From contig OY720643.1 in NCBI GenBank assembly GCA_963169105.1, positions 97,102,848 through 97,166,847 of the forward strand: a DNA stretch of 64,000 nucleotides, in the 5' to 3' direction. Positions within the stretch are counted from its first letter, which is position 1, and the number at the start of each line of letters is the position of its first letter. The translations under genes and the position numbers were made by a program. Below, piece by piece: positions 1 to 11,639 of this stretch. The notes under the pieces are model-generated. The model ran no database searches. It was not told where the DNA came from and saw only the letters and a list, made by a program, of their open reading frames with translations. This DNA comes from Ceriagrion tenellum (lineage: Eukaryota > Arthropoda > Insecta > Odonata > Coenagrionidae).

Positions 1-345
1 TTAAAGACTGAGAAATGCACACACTGGCAATTGAAATGAAGAAAGGAGGTTGCTTCGTTGGTTTGATCACGTAGAGAGATAGAACACCGATTGAATGACG
101 AAGAAGATTTACTATAAAAGAGAGAATTATGAAAGAGGAAAAGGAGGACCCGTTAAGTCATTTGTGCATGTGGTGGAAAGGACTCAAAGCGAGGAAGTGC
201 TAAGAAGTCTTATGAACATAAGGGCGAGCATGAAGCAGTATACGAGAGTAACTGAAGTTAATGAGGTTAAAGCAATATGTAGGAAACTACTAAAACGGAA
301 TTCGCTCTTTCACCGAAAATAGAGTATTTTTACTTCGTCCAGCCT
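1..345 (+). pseudogene. Non-LTR retrotransposon RT C-terminal tail (family A), degraded
   Basis: The 5' part reads RWFDHVER, the motif that follows the RT domain in many insect LINEs. Two stops follow, then a frame opening at 95 (75 residues) that contains MTKKIYYK and ends with a helical stretch that includes VNEVKAICRKLLK. The same order of motifs appears at 28235-28640 (WFGHVEKMDE, then VNEAKEVCKDRSVW), so the two are copies of one family. In related elements this region lies downstream of RT and has no assigned catalytic activity. The RT core itself is outside the window or lost. The copy is clearly dead. I am fairly sure of the family and unsure of the clade. Confidence 0.75.
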
Positions 346-2460
346 GAAAGGATAGATGTAATAAACATGTCTGTTAGTATGTATATTTCAAGGTACTATA
401 ACGTTTCCAGTGGGAGAAATTCATATACGCCCGTGATTGTGATAGCAAATTTCTGATAATGAATAAAGTTCTCATCGCTAACTAAATTGAGATATAATTG
501 AATTACCTAGTCATGCCTGGAAAAAGTCTTTCTGTGGCCTTGAAGGCGATAAAATAACATCTAAACCTACGTAGAAACTTAAGTTTCCTTTATTTAGCAA
601 TGAAAATTTCATTATCCAAAAAAATGCTAAAACTCCGCACATTATCGCCGAAATAACCTCATTTTATTCGTGATTCCAGTTTTTTAGCACTCTTTTATAA
701 TCTGGAGACCTTCGGTTGAGGCCAATGAAAAGTTCACGTACATGCAGGAAGAAAACTAGAAACTAAAGCTGCCACTATTTTTCGCTCGATGCTTCATCAC
801 GTTGAGTAGTGAGTCTGCCACTATTTAAATCTTCAAGGCCTGGCGGCAATAATGAAGCAATGTATCAGTTGCTTTGGAGTCAAGCGAAGCGGTCGCAATG
901 TGAACGATTCAGGTTGAACGTGAATTCCCAACGCGTAGGCCCACCTATTGGACACGATTTTGTGACCTCCATCATGCAGAGTACTTTAAATCTAGCTAAC
1001 CGAAAGAGAGCCATTGGAAAGTAGCCTTTAAGTTTTGTAGGTCAAGGTAAGCAATACTCGGAACGGTGTGCCCATGGAAATATCAAATTCCAAGTTTGAA
1101 TCTAGAAATAGAAAAAAATTCCATCCGTCATAGAAGATGGTTTCAGAGTCATCGAACTTTATGTAACTTTTACTGGGTCAAGAAACTTTTCGGTCCATTT
1201 GGGATCGACCCATGTTTACGATTGGTATCCTCCTGGAATGCTAACCGTGAAATAAAGTCACATTCACGCTTTTGTTCTGTAATTGGATGACAACTGGAAC
1301 TTGCTCTGGGAATCTCTGCCTGAATTCTATCATAATAGGTATCACAAGCTCATGTTGATAATCCAACCCTGTGAAAGTAAAAAATAAAGACGAATCACTT
1401 TTTTCATGGATTACCAACGGTACACTGCCAAACGGCTTGGTGGTGGTGGAGTAAATTTCAAGTTTATCGAAAGTGGCTTTTTCATCACTCAATTAGTGGG
1501 GTAAGGTACTCGTAATTTCAAATTGGAGTCATTTCCATTAAATAAACATGAATTGAGAAATTTGGGTGATTTTCTGACCTATAGGCGAATTTTTGTAAAT
1601 GATGGGAGGATAGGAGAATGCATAAAATGGGACACAATTTGTGGACAGAAAGTCGTTGATAATATGTGAAAAATTAAAGAATGATCTCTTGTATTTGGAA
1701 GGATACATTGTGGCATAAAAAAGAGCTCCTTTCCTTTTCATTCAATGGTGGTGAAAATCTTAGTAAAAGGACTATTGAGATATTTTCTGTGGTATAGGAA
1801 AATAAATGATTGCAACGTAGCGGAGGGTAATAACGATACTGAAAGTGTTAGCATTACAATATTATAGATAACTAAACATTGAGGAACTAGGTGGAGAAAT
1901 GAGAGAAGTTTGACACATAGCGCCCGGTCAATTATTAGCTCTACTCGTGTAACAAAAGTTAAACTGTTCTTACAGACTCTGAATAACGCAATGGACCAGT
2001 AAAGATATTATTCCTTTAAATGGAGGATAAATCGTTAATGTTAAACAAAACGTACGTATTTGGCTAAGGAGTCTCCAACACGACAGTGCGAGTCAAAAGA
2101 CTATTACTAATTACGACTTTTATTCAAATGGTTTTAAAAATCCTGCTTTCGCTGACTGAATATGCTAGCGATTGAAAATCAAAATTTAGGCATAAAATTA
2201 GCTAATTATTCCTCCAATATCCTTTTTGTGAACACGAATATGTAGCCATCGACAAGGTTCTTATATCAAAGTCATGACACGACCGCATAATGCATTTTGA
2301 TTTCTCCATTGTGGGTCGCGCTCGACGTTCTTCAGCACTGTCACTCTTCATTGAGCAACCTTAACAAATTCTCTTTAAAATAAGAAGCTGATTTTGAACT
2401 TTAATTTATGATAGAAGTAGTTATGCTGTGTTTTTTATACTTCAAGCAATTTTAAGTTGG
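346..2460. other. Stretch without recognised genes
   Basis: There are only short open frames with no family resemblance, including a plus-strand frame at 1066-1290 and a minus-strand frame at 1241-1492. The minus-strand frame is hydrophilic and ordinary in composition but matches no domain I know. No retroelement tail, SINE box or tandem repeat was seen. Confidence 0.5.
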
Positions 2461-2606
2461 TCATATATTATTAAATATATATATATATTCATATATTATT
2501 CAATATATATATAAATATATAATCTAGCAACAAGGCGCCTTGTTGCTAACTTATATTTCTAAATTTATTTCCTTTTCTATATATATATATATATATATTT
2601 GATACT
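2461..2606. repeat. AT/TA microsatellite tracts flanking a GC-containing palindrome
   Basis: Two runs of alternating A and T (about 2470-2522 and 2578-2600) surround a unique core. The tracts could extrude cruciforms, and the core between them is itself a perfect palindrome. Such AT-palindrome blocks are unstable and often polymorphic. Confidence 0.85.
2525..2548. repeat. Perfect 24-bp palindrome
   Basis: TAGCAACAAGGC is followed immediately by its exact reverse complement with no spacer. It is the only GC-rich piece inside the surrounding AT microsatellite. No protein-binding role can be assigned from sequence alone. Confidence 0.9.
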
Positions 2607-3180
2607 ATCTGGATTATGCACCAAATATGAAGTTCTTGTGAGCCCCAATCACGTTTCCCTGTTCGTCCTCGTGTATTTGCAAACTTCGCTGAATATCGGG
2701 AGATGTGACGCGAGCGGAAAACAAATTAAAACTCAAATCCGGAAAAATCAAACAGCGCGCCTCTTTCACCGTCGTGTTGTCGGCAAAGCCTTTCCCTTCA
2801 GGAGTTCAAAAAGTTAAATGCGACTTTTCTGTTATGGAAGCATGGAAGCAAGAAAGCGCGGCTGTGGAAACAACAAAAATGTTGGGAATAACGAACTTCC
2901 GCCTCAATTTGATGCTCCGAGGATGAAGGCTTTACTGAGTGAGTGGAAGCTTTCTAGGTACTCGCTTTTTTGCAGTTCCACTGGGTTAGGGCAGTTCATA
3001 TTCACATAGCTGAAAGCTCGCAGCTATGTATTTCGAAAATACTGGTTTGCCCACTCATGCACCTAAGGCTTCGTAATCTCTCGCAAAAATGAATTTCTTT
3101 TTTGTGCATCACGAGAGCCTCCCTCCTTGCGACACGCAAAATTACTTCACCAGGCCGCCGTGAGATGTTTTACGCAATTT
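2607..3180. other. Stretch without recognised genes
   Basis: Three overlapping short plus-strand frames lie between 2599 and 3009. None shows a known motif, and overlap in different frames argues against coding. Confidence 0.45.
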
Positions 3181-3275
3181 GTTTCGCCTTCAATATAACT
3201 TTAAGACACATCTTGATGATTTTATTTGCAACGACGTTGGTTTCACTACAAGTTTTTAACATCAGCAAAGGTTTT
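3180..3275 (-). repeat. CTGATG...GAAAC module (PLE terminal-repeat-like)
   Basis: Read on the minus strand, CTGATG (3260-3265) is followed 16 nt later by TGAAACC (GAAAC at 3240-3244), then CGTCGTTGCAAATAAAATC. The order matches the module described in the findings. It is degenerate: the second half of CTGATGA is lost. It could be a relic of a Penelope-like terminal repeat; I see no coding part next to it. Confidence 0.4.
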
Positions 3276-3829
3276 TGATACCGAATGGATAAATGATTTG
3301 ACGTTTTTGATAAATGATTTGGATCATTCGAGCAAACAATGCAGTGTTTTCCAGCGTTATAAAACAGGTGGTTCTTCCAAAAAGCAGGAGTGTTCAATTC
3401 GCGGGATATTTCAAGTTAAATGTTTTGACCACTAAAGAACTTAACGCTTTCACAAACAAACTGATTTCAGGATTCATTCCTAAATGGTTCCTGTTATCCC
3501 AAATTTATGAATAATAACTTTCAATAACAGTGTACTGAATGAAAAACTTAATTTTTTCAAGTGAAAGCAAGATAATGTTTTAATCAAAGCCGTTGATGAA
3601 TACCGGTGAAGTTACCGCTTATCATACACAATGAAGGTAAACTCGAACTCCACTGGAGAGGAGAAATCTGGGTCTTTATAGTTAAAGTCAAATTCCGCCT
3701 TCAGAAGACATATTTATTCATATAAAATAGAACTTCATAGTGAGAGAGCAAGTATGCATCGCATATGCAGTGAAAAGCCAATACCTAAAATATAGGAGGA
3801 TACATTCTTTCTCGTTTGATCAGTGGATT

Positions 3830-3900
3830 TGACAGAAGTTGTTTTAATTAACGTTTCGATAACCGGAATATTGCCAAAAATTTCGTCGTACTCATTTACC
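3830..3900 (-). repeat. ATGAG...CGAAACG module (PLE terminal-repeat-like)
   Basis: On the minus strand, ATGAGTACGACG is followed by a CGGTTATCGAAACGTTAAT stretch (GAAAC at 3853-3857), then an AT-rich tail. The first box is incomplete, so this is a weaker member of the same module set. It sits about 600 bp from the 3.2 kb module in the same orientation. Confidence 0.3.
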
Positions 3901-3905
3901 GATTA

Positions 3906-6900
3906 AAAACAAATATTTGGTTGCCTATTGCAATCCCTGAACTCTTTTTTGACAGTCTTTGTTTAAATAATAAGAAACATATTACGAATGAAGCCAACTA
4001 CATGTTAATTGGTACAAAATATATTAGAATACATCAGGAAGAAAATAATATGATAAATGTCTTTTTCAAATAATAACAAGTATACTCAATATATCCTCTG
4101 CTTCAAAAGGCTACAGGCGAAGTTTTTCCAGGGTTTCGCTTTTCCGGGGATTCAAAATTATATTTCCCCGTCACCTCACTGCAGGGTTGGCACTCACTGC
4201 AGCGAAATAAAATCGTAACCCTTTTGCACCCTAAAGAAAACAGAGTGATTCATTCCTCCATTGTGTGAGAGGGAAAATTCGTAAGTCTGTGGATGCTAGC
4301 GTCAACCGTCTCAGGCGTCAATACACGAGTGGATCTGGAATAAAGTTAAAAACAGAAGCCTTCATCAGGTTTACGGACACTACACGCACTGAATGACATT
4401 GTAACTTGAAATATTCTACGCTTTACATGGCAGCCGTCATGTATGACATGTTCAAGGACATGTCCGAGGCAGCTGTTGAATTTAAAATTTTCTAAAAAGT
4501 CCACGTTTTGGCACATCGGCTGCTTACATACGCATGACGTAAGCAGAAGCTGTACAGCCAAATTCATGTTTTCCATTCACTTTATGACCCTAGTTGAAAA
4601 ACATTTTGGCCACATAATATCGCATGTATAATAAATATCTTAAATGCCCATGAAACAGGAAAGTTGGTTGGTATTTTTAATTCCATCACGACCTATTTCC
4701 ACGATAAGGGATGCTAAGATTCATAATAATCATAACTTTGAAGTTTCTGCCATTTTAATGATTACTTGATACCTAAGATAAAACCACAGTCATAAACACA
4801 TTGGTTGAACTGGGTGCTATCAACTTCATAGTATTCTCAAATAGTGCCTACCCTATGAAGTTATAGCCATCAACAAATATGAGTTATATGCTCACCAACT
4901 GATTTATGCATGTACCTGACAACTTTTTAAGAGAAAAATCAGTATCTGCTATGGAGTAACCTTTCTTAAATTCATTTTTATACTATTCTCACGCTATCTA
5001 CGCAGGAGCGCCGTCTCAGGAATAATATTTTATACCACAAGAAATACGTCCTTGTTACTTAACATTAAGAAGCACAAATCAAGAATTAAGAGAGATCCGT
5101 ATCGTAGACAGGCTTTTCCTAAAAAAAAAAAGCACCGGTTGAGTATTTTGAAGCACGCCTTGCACCGGTAGTAGCGACTCAATTTCGATTAACTAGTACA
5201 TTTGAATTTAAATTTTTAATAATTTTCATAAAAGTAACGTAAATCTGACTTAACTAGCCACAAATTTCTGTAAACTGATTTAAAAACAATCCAGTACAGT
5301 TAAAAACTACGCGAAATCCATCAAAAATTCTTTTAATTAACATTTAGTGGTATTTCGCTCATGAATTTCCGTGATTAACTTTATTTCAAACTTCCATATT
5401 GACTCGTTAATGATGAATAATATATTTAAGGGAGGTTGAGTAATGCCACTTAGAACTATTCAAATTCTCTTTCGATAGAAGTACATCGTGACCCATCTTG
5501 AATGGTACTTCGCCTTATTATATATGAGTACATATGTCAGCAACATCACTCATGGCATCTCTCAGATGATTGCTACATTTGAGCTTAGTAAAGCTATTGA
5601 TAATTTTGTGTGTTCACTTTTTCCATCCAATTAAAGAATCATACTAGGTTCGTAGATAACTATACTCATGGATAGTAGGCTCATGCTCGGTCTCATGGAT
5701 AACTAATAAATAGTCACATAGTATATGTAGAATGAAGATACAATGGAATAATTCAAAGTTTCTACCTAACAATGATCACAATTTGGCACGATCTCCTAGC
5801 ATATCAAAAAAATCTATTGCTTATAAAAATTATGTGCACATATATGGCTAAGTTTTTCATTCTAGTGGGGAAAATATTTGGTGACATTTCAAAAAAAGTC
5901 ATCACTTCGGCTATGAAATGTGCTAGTCAGCGCATAGTTCAATTTAAGGCTTTGCTGAATCCATAATACGAACGTAAAGCTATATCATTATATCTCAATC
6001 AGCGGAAAGTCAATTTGTTCACACACGTGATGTGAAATTGACAGAACCATTGCTGATACTTAGCAACAGTTGCTTATCTGCAAGCACAAACTCAATTCTA
6101 AGTCGCAAATAATCAATTCTCATAATCGAATGTGTTATTTATCGTAAGCTCACACAAGTGCTTAATCAGTATTTCAACATAGGTGCCTAGGAGCTAATTC
6201 TAGCGGGGTGCATTCGACCCGAGAGTAATTGATTCGGTGCGTTGCCTACTCTTTCTCAACGGGCTATAATTCCTTGCGACATATTAGCTTCTATGATTAC
6301 TCTTTATTTGATCGCTGATCAGGCAAGAGGCAATCAGATAACTTTTACTTCACTCTTTTAAATAGCTGAATAGCGACACTCTGTTTCCTATGTGACACGT
6401 AATTGACTACCTTTTATTTTTAAATATATTAACGCATTTTTTACTTTCAAAACTGTGACATTCATAGTTTTGTGCGAAGCTAAATATAATTTTATCATAA
6501 CATTTTAGCTTTACAATGAGCTGAATTTTAATTGTGTATCATTTTTGCATTTATATTTTACTCCAGATTTTCATTCAGAATGATTAAACAAATGACCCCA
6601 GAGCATTTGCGTGGCCCGATACGCCAAATTGGGAAAAATATATAACCCAGATCCTCTGAGAGATTTTAAGTATTTCCTGAGAGAGCAATAACGAAAATAA
6701 TCGGCATATAAACTGACTCATCATTATGTATATATTCCATAAGTTTGAAAAATTGGAAAGATACTTCAGTGTCATAATGTAAATAGGCTTATACTACTAT
6801 GGGGTAAAAAACTTTTAATCATAAGAAAACTTTTCTTTAAGAAAATGGTTAGCAGAAACGTTTTTCTAAGAATTTACAAGATCACGGCGTCTCTTCTCAT

Positions 6901-7565
6901 CTTAAATGCGGCGAAGCTTCTCGAATACAGCTCAGGACTACACAGCATTCCATTAGTTATCATTAAGTGTCCATATTTGATTTCCATACCCCACTGTTAT
7001 CGTAAATCGTGATTTGCTTCTTTCGTCACGGCCTGTCGCAAATTCCTTTCTTATATGTAATTTTTTACAAACGCTTCAGTGGGTGTAGGACCAAAGTCCA
7101 CTAAGGAAAAGAAAACCATGAAATGGCTGGTCGCGCAATCATTAAGGTAGGTATACGATTAGCTAGGATTATTAGGTATCTGAAGTATTTAGCAGCAAAG
7201 AAACGAAATTGAGAAAAGTAGGAGATCCCTAGGAGAATTTACTCTCGATTTTTTCACAGCTGCTGTAAAATATATGAGGAAATAAATTGCGAGATTAGAG
7301 ATAAAATTACAACTTAACTGAAGAGGAAAATCAATTACTAGTAATGTATGAAAAATATATTGGGTTACTTAAAAAAAGGAGAGTTTAATACAAATTGGAA
7401 AGTATCACCAGACTCTATACTCCTACTCACTGAAGTAAAAAAGGAGAAAAATATTCAATGAAGTTTCGTTTCATGTGATACAGTCAATTGTAAAATACGA
7501 AATTTGATAGCAAATTTATGGGATATAGAGCCTTACAATTAAGAACACCCGAAAAAAATTAGAAT
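3906..7565. other. Long AT-rich stretch without recognised genes
   Basis: I saw no LINE motifs, SINE promoter boxes or tandem arrays. A possible degenerate module lies near 4340-4370 on the minus strand (CCTGATGAAGGC, without a GAAAC box). Short frames at 4443-4631, 5772-5966 and 6584-6775 have no recognisable domains. Confidence 0.5.
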
Positions 7566-7567
7566 AA

Positions 7568-7708
7568 GGTGTTCCTCAGGGAAGTGTGATCGGCCCTCTT
7601 TTATTCATTATTTATATTAATGACCTGAGTTCTCGAGTTAGCAGTAAAGTAAGATTATTTGCAGACGATACAGAAATCTACCGTGAAATAAGCGAAGACG
7701 CGGTATTT
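7568..7708 (+). pseudogene. CR1/jockey-like LINE RT catalytic core fragment
   Basis: The translation reads GVPQGSVIGPLLFIIYIND and then FADD at 7658-7669. These are the RT palm motifs, with the two catalytic aspartates kept. The fragment is only about 140 bp and stops abruptly after EISEDAVFD. It is about 94 percent identical to 13905-14046 by eye count. No flanking RT sequence is recognisable, so it is a very short orphan piece. The protein would have copied LINE RNA into DNA at the target site; this fragment cannot. Confidence 0.9.
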
Positions 7709-8399
7709 GATTGATAATATTTGATATTTTCTTAATAATATGATTAATATTTGATTGAGTTATTGCTCCTCTTATACTATTGTCTGTTTTCGTGTTGCAT
7801 GAGTCAAGACCATTTGTGGTACACTTGTTTTCATTATCTTTGCTAATAAGGGGTAAAATTTGGTTAATTAATATCAGTTTTCGTCTATCTTTTGCGTTAA
7901 GTAGTATCAAATTTGCAGTATCCAAGTACGCAACGACGTACGACCAACTAAGACATTAGACTTTTAATCGTTCTTTTAAATGCGGACTTCAATATGTATA
8001 AAAACTTGGTTAATGAAGCAAATATACATCAAGGCAGAAACCCTTTAACGAAAGGTCATTTTGTTGATAACATTACTGGTAATAACTAGCTACTTCAGAA
8101 GGATTTGGTTCTTTCTCGGCGAATAAATGATACAAACTTCTCTCTGGGTTCACCTTGGTTCAGGTCTTCCATGTTGGCTACAATTCGATAGGGAAAGTCT
8201 CCCAATATTTTCAGAGATTTTTAATGCTTAACAACTCTCACAGCAGTGTATGAAGTGAATACGTTTTTTTTCTACCTAATGAGATCTGGCTAACAAAAAC
8301 GTTGCATTATTAACATTCAAATTATTGTGAGATTTAAAAAATTTTTCACTCTCCAACTTGGTGCTTTTAGACAAAATGGCTGGGAAAATATTATAAACT
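7709..8399. other. Stretch without recognised genes
   Basis: A minus-strand frame (7638-7925) overlaps the RT fragment in antisense and is a shadow. The rest is AT-rich unique sequence. Confidence 0.5.
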
Positions 8400-8448
8400 T
8401 CCACTACAGAGGACACGAGTAGCATTTCGAAACGCTAACCTTTCGAAG
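8400..8448 (+). repeat. Weak CTACAGAGGA...CGAAACG module
   Basis: CTACAGAGGACACGAGTAGC leads into ATTTCGAAACGCTAACC. This resembles the CTGA-hairpin-GAAAC modules elsewhere in the window with a damaged first box. Low confidence; it could be chance. Confidence 0.2.
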
Positions 8449-8554
8449 GTCGAGTGCAACTGCACACAACACGCCGAGCAGAGCGCATTCCCACACGAGG
8501 ACGTAAAAAGTAGACCCTTTCACACCTTGCTCAAAAGCGATGACCGGGAATATG

Positions 8555-9015
8555 AATTATACACACACTCACATAGTATATTTGTGTGTGTGTGTGTATG
8601 AACGACGGCGGAGTTGAGGGAACCGCGCCTGAGGCTCCGAGGCACGTGACTGGAATGGGGTCTCCACATTGGACGGTCGGGCTTTTTTGTGTGTATGAGA
8701 GGGAAAGAGAGAGAAAGATAGAGATTGAGGCAGAGAAAGAGAGAGAAAAGAAGGGGAGAAGGAGAAGAAGAGGAGAATAATGAAAAAAAAACCAACTCCG
8801 CGAGGAATTTTGGGAAACCAGATCACGTGATCCCGGCTTAGTTTCAGCTCACTCCCATTATTCTCCGGCGCGCAAAAACCCCTTTCTTTCTCCTTTGTCC
8901 CCCTCCACGTTCCGCGCCCAAAAAAAGTACCCTGTGTTACCCCCCTTAAGGGGTTAGAAACACCGCGCGCCTAAATCGGAACGTTCATACCCTGGGAGAC
9001 GGGACGTGACCAGCG
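8555..9015. repeat. Simple repeats (CA/GT, GA) and GC-rich patch
   Basis: A CA tract faces a GT tract (about 8560-8600), followed by a GA-rich purine tract (8695-8780) and then a GC-rich segment with GGCGCGC, CGCGCGCC and a CCCCTTAAGGGG palindrome. Frames here are open only because of the skewed composition. The GC-rich part stands out from the AT-rich surroundings and could be a regulatory or hypersensitive site, but no TATA box, start or splice signal can be tied to a gene. Confidence 0.6.
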
Positions 9016-9689
9016 ACGGTGGTCGGAACAAAAAAAAACGAACGTTTAGGAGTTGCCTACCCTTTGAAAGACCATTATTATTTTCATTTTTTCCAGCATA
9101 TATAACTACGTATAACCAGAAAGCCCCATCAAGGGTGTGTGGCAGGAGGTGAGCTAACATCAACATACACTACAATGAACCTGGAACTATCACTAACATG
9201 CACAACACCAAAGGTATCCTACCAAGTCTACCGAATTGTTTGTATGTTTTATTTACATATATGGCACTTACGCAAACAGGATACAAGAGTCATGCATTTA
9301 TTTTAATTAACATAAAGATACAGTCGTTATTTTACTTGAAATCAATATACTTCGTATGGGAGTCGTAAAACTTGGTGGCGCTCACCGGTGGAGGATCAGT
9401 GATGGTGCATGATGCGTGGATGAATGGGTGAAGAAGCCGAAGGGGCCCCGAGAGGGTCGAAAAAATAAGATTGTAGACTGTATGGTTTGTACTGTTTTAG
9501 AACATAAATCACATTTCCACTGCAGTAATTTTTCCACGATCACAAAAAACTTGGCGTAGTGAAGTAGTTTGAAGCGTACCGGGTGAAAAAACCGAGTCAA
9601 GGTAAAGATTTTCATTTCATAATTTAGCTTTTCAGTCTTATAAAAGCATTCAATTGAGCCATCAATTATGGAACACTTAATTCATACTT
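9016..9689. other. Stretch without recognised genes
   Basis: Short frames on the minus strand (8954-9166, 9382-9615) lack known motifs. No repeat seen elsewhere in the window matches here. Confidence 0.45.
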
Positions 9690-9870
9690 CCTATAGCTGC
9701 TTAAATCAAAACGAATACTTCGAGTATGGTGTCCAATATGATTAGGGAACTATCTCGCTCTAACTACCTTAATAGATGCGACGCCAGTATACTACTCTCT
9801 TTAGGTAGATTTCTCATAGCGTTTCAAGGAAGCCGAAAAAAATTCTTGGACCACGCTTCACTTTCATACA
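9690..9870 (+). repeat. Dispersed repeat R1, copy 1
   Basis: A run from CTTCCTATAGCTG through TAGGGAACTATCTCGCTC to GGTAGATTTCTCATAGCG is shared with 55065-55240 (same strand) and partly with 18366-18455 (opposite strand). No protein or tRNA promoter is recognisable. A small frame at 9726-9911 and the start of the minus-strand frame at 18411 share MVS..RELSRSNYL only because the DNA is repeated. It may be a MITE or LINE UTR; I cannot say which. Confidence 0.6.
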
Positions 9871-10059
9871 TCCGTTTCTGCGGTAGAAATAGCCATGCAT
9901 GTTGTCTATAAATGATGGATCAATTATGTAAAAAATTTTGATTTAATAAAAGCATTGTCATTACTTGGGTTTAATTACCTTTTGCAACAATTGGGAAACG
10001 AATTGCCTTCAGACCGTCTGTGAAAATTTAAACTCAATCTTTTAAGTAAATTAAAAACC

Positions 10060-10465
10060 AATATATCAATGTCCTAATAACTCCAGCATACTGCGGTAGA
10101 TCAGATCATGAGAATAAAATTAATGAAATAATTCTGCTGAAAAGAGAACATTAAAATATCGTGTTTTCCGCAATTGATAGGAGAAAATAATGACCGCCAA
10201 TGTGATTTAAAAGTAGATTAGTAGACAGGTATGGTAGCTGATTAGTTGGTTAACCCCCTAATGCTCGTTTCTTGATTTGCCACGTAGTACAAACAACATA
10301 TTTCGCATGACTCTTGCTTCTCGTCCACGTAGCTGCTTTATACAATAATACAAAAATTTCTGTAGCATTTATAGCATAACTATGGTGTAGTGAATGTTGA
10401 CAACTCACCTCCCTGCCACACCCTGGACCCAACTTATAGGGTATTATTCAGCTATAGGAAGTAGA
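10060..10465 (+). repeat. 3'UTR-only copy of CR1-like LINE subfamily 2
   Basis: The block aligns in order with 36650-37105: an AACTCCA(A/G)CATACT start, then AATGACCGCCAA against AATGGCCACCAG, a GTAGACAGGTA-like segment, GCCACGTAGTAC against GCCACGTAATAC, a GCATGACTCT region, and a final GGGTATTATT against GGGTAATACG. At the second locus this block follows a recognisable LINE C-terminal region, so it is best read as that LINE's 3'UTR, 5'-truncated on insertion. There is no coding capacity. Confidence 0.65.
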
Positions 10466-11639
10466 AGCGTCGATTTATCACGTTACCGCTGTGCTATTCT
10501 TGCTATTTTTCAATATGCTATATCTGTACCTTACAGTGACAATAAGCATTTCTCTGGCCGCGAAATAAAAAATGAAAAAAATAATTTAATGATATTCATT
10601 TTGTTACCTAATTCTATATTTTTTCTTTACTTATAGTACGACAATTGATTGAATATCAATGAAAATCCCACTTCCTCGCCAACACAACTTCAAAGGCGGC
10701 GTGAAATTTAGAACAGCGCAATTTATACTGGATTCCATCCTCAATTTCAAGATTCAGCTAGCGTATTACGTCTTGTGTTGGATAAATTATCGTATTAAAC
10801 GGGCTTTACCATAACAAAAAGACACATAACATCCTCCACAGATGTGAAATCAAAACCATATTCAAGAACTTTTGAAAATAACCATAATTCTCTTTAGTAA
10901 TCTGCAGGGAAAACCTTGAGTCATTGTGTGCACATGCTAATTTCTCCTAAGAAAGTCGAGAAATTTTTATGGACCACGTTCCACTTAATCACATTGGTTT
11001 ATGTTGTTAAAATAAATAGAATGTAGTCATGAAACGATGCGTTAATTATTTTTAGACATTTTCGTCTTAATCAAAGCGATGTCTTGACTTAGGATAACGG
11101 CGCGGAATTACATATTGTAAGAAATTTAATTAGGCGTAAATACGTGTTATCTCCGCATGACACCTATATATTTGCAATAACCATCATAACAATAAACATA
11201 TTATTTCGCGTTCGAGAAAAAAATCTAAACCCATATAATCGAATTATTTCTAAATATATGTGAAATACCATCAGGTTACGCGTAAAAGAGCATTCAATTG
11301 CCAAGAAACAAATCGGAAACACGCAATTTTTCACATGCATCTATTCAAATTATTACTTATTACACGTATATTAAGTGTCATGCAACTCTAAATATAAAAT
11401 AAAATTGATCAAACTGCTTCACGTGCGAAGGACAGGATACAATACTAAAACGCAGTTGTTTAGAAGATAACCTTTCGGAGAGGAAAACATCAGTAAATTG
11501 GACGTTCAGAACCCCTAGTTTAAGGACTGGGGCAACTATCAAAGACGGCTGAAGCAGATCATGTGCAGAAGTGAGGGGATTACCTTTTGTATACCACCGG
11601 TAAAGGGAGGTTTTTTCAAATTTCATAGAATCTCCTCCC
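10466..11639. other. AT-rich stretch without recognised genes
   Basis: Unique AT-rich sequence. Positions about 10940-10995 (AATTTTTATGGACCACGTTC) resemble the 3' part of repeat R1 near 9835 and may be a relic of it. No ORF of interest. Confidence 0.45.
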
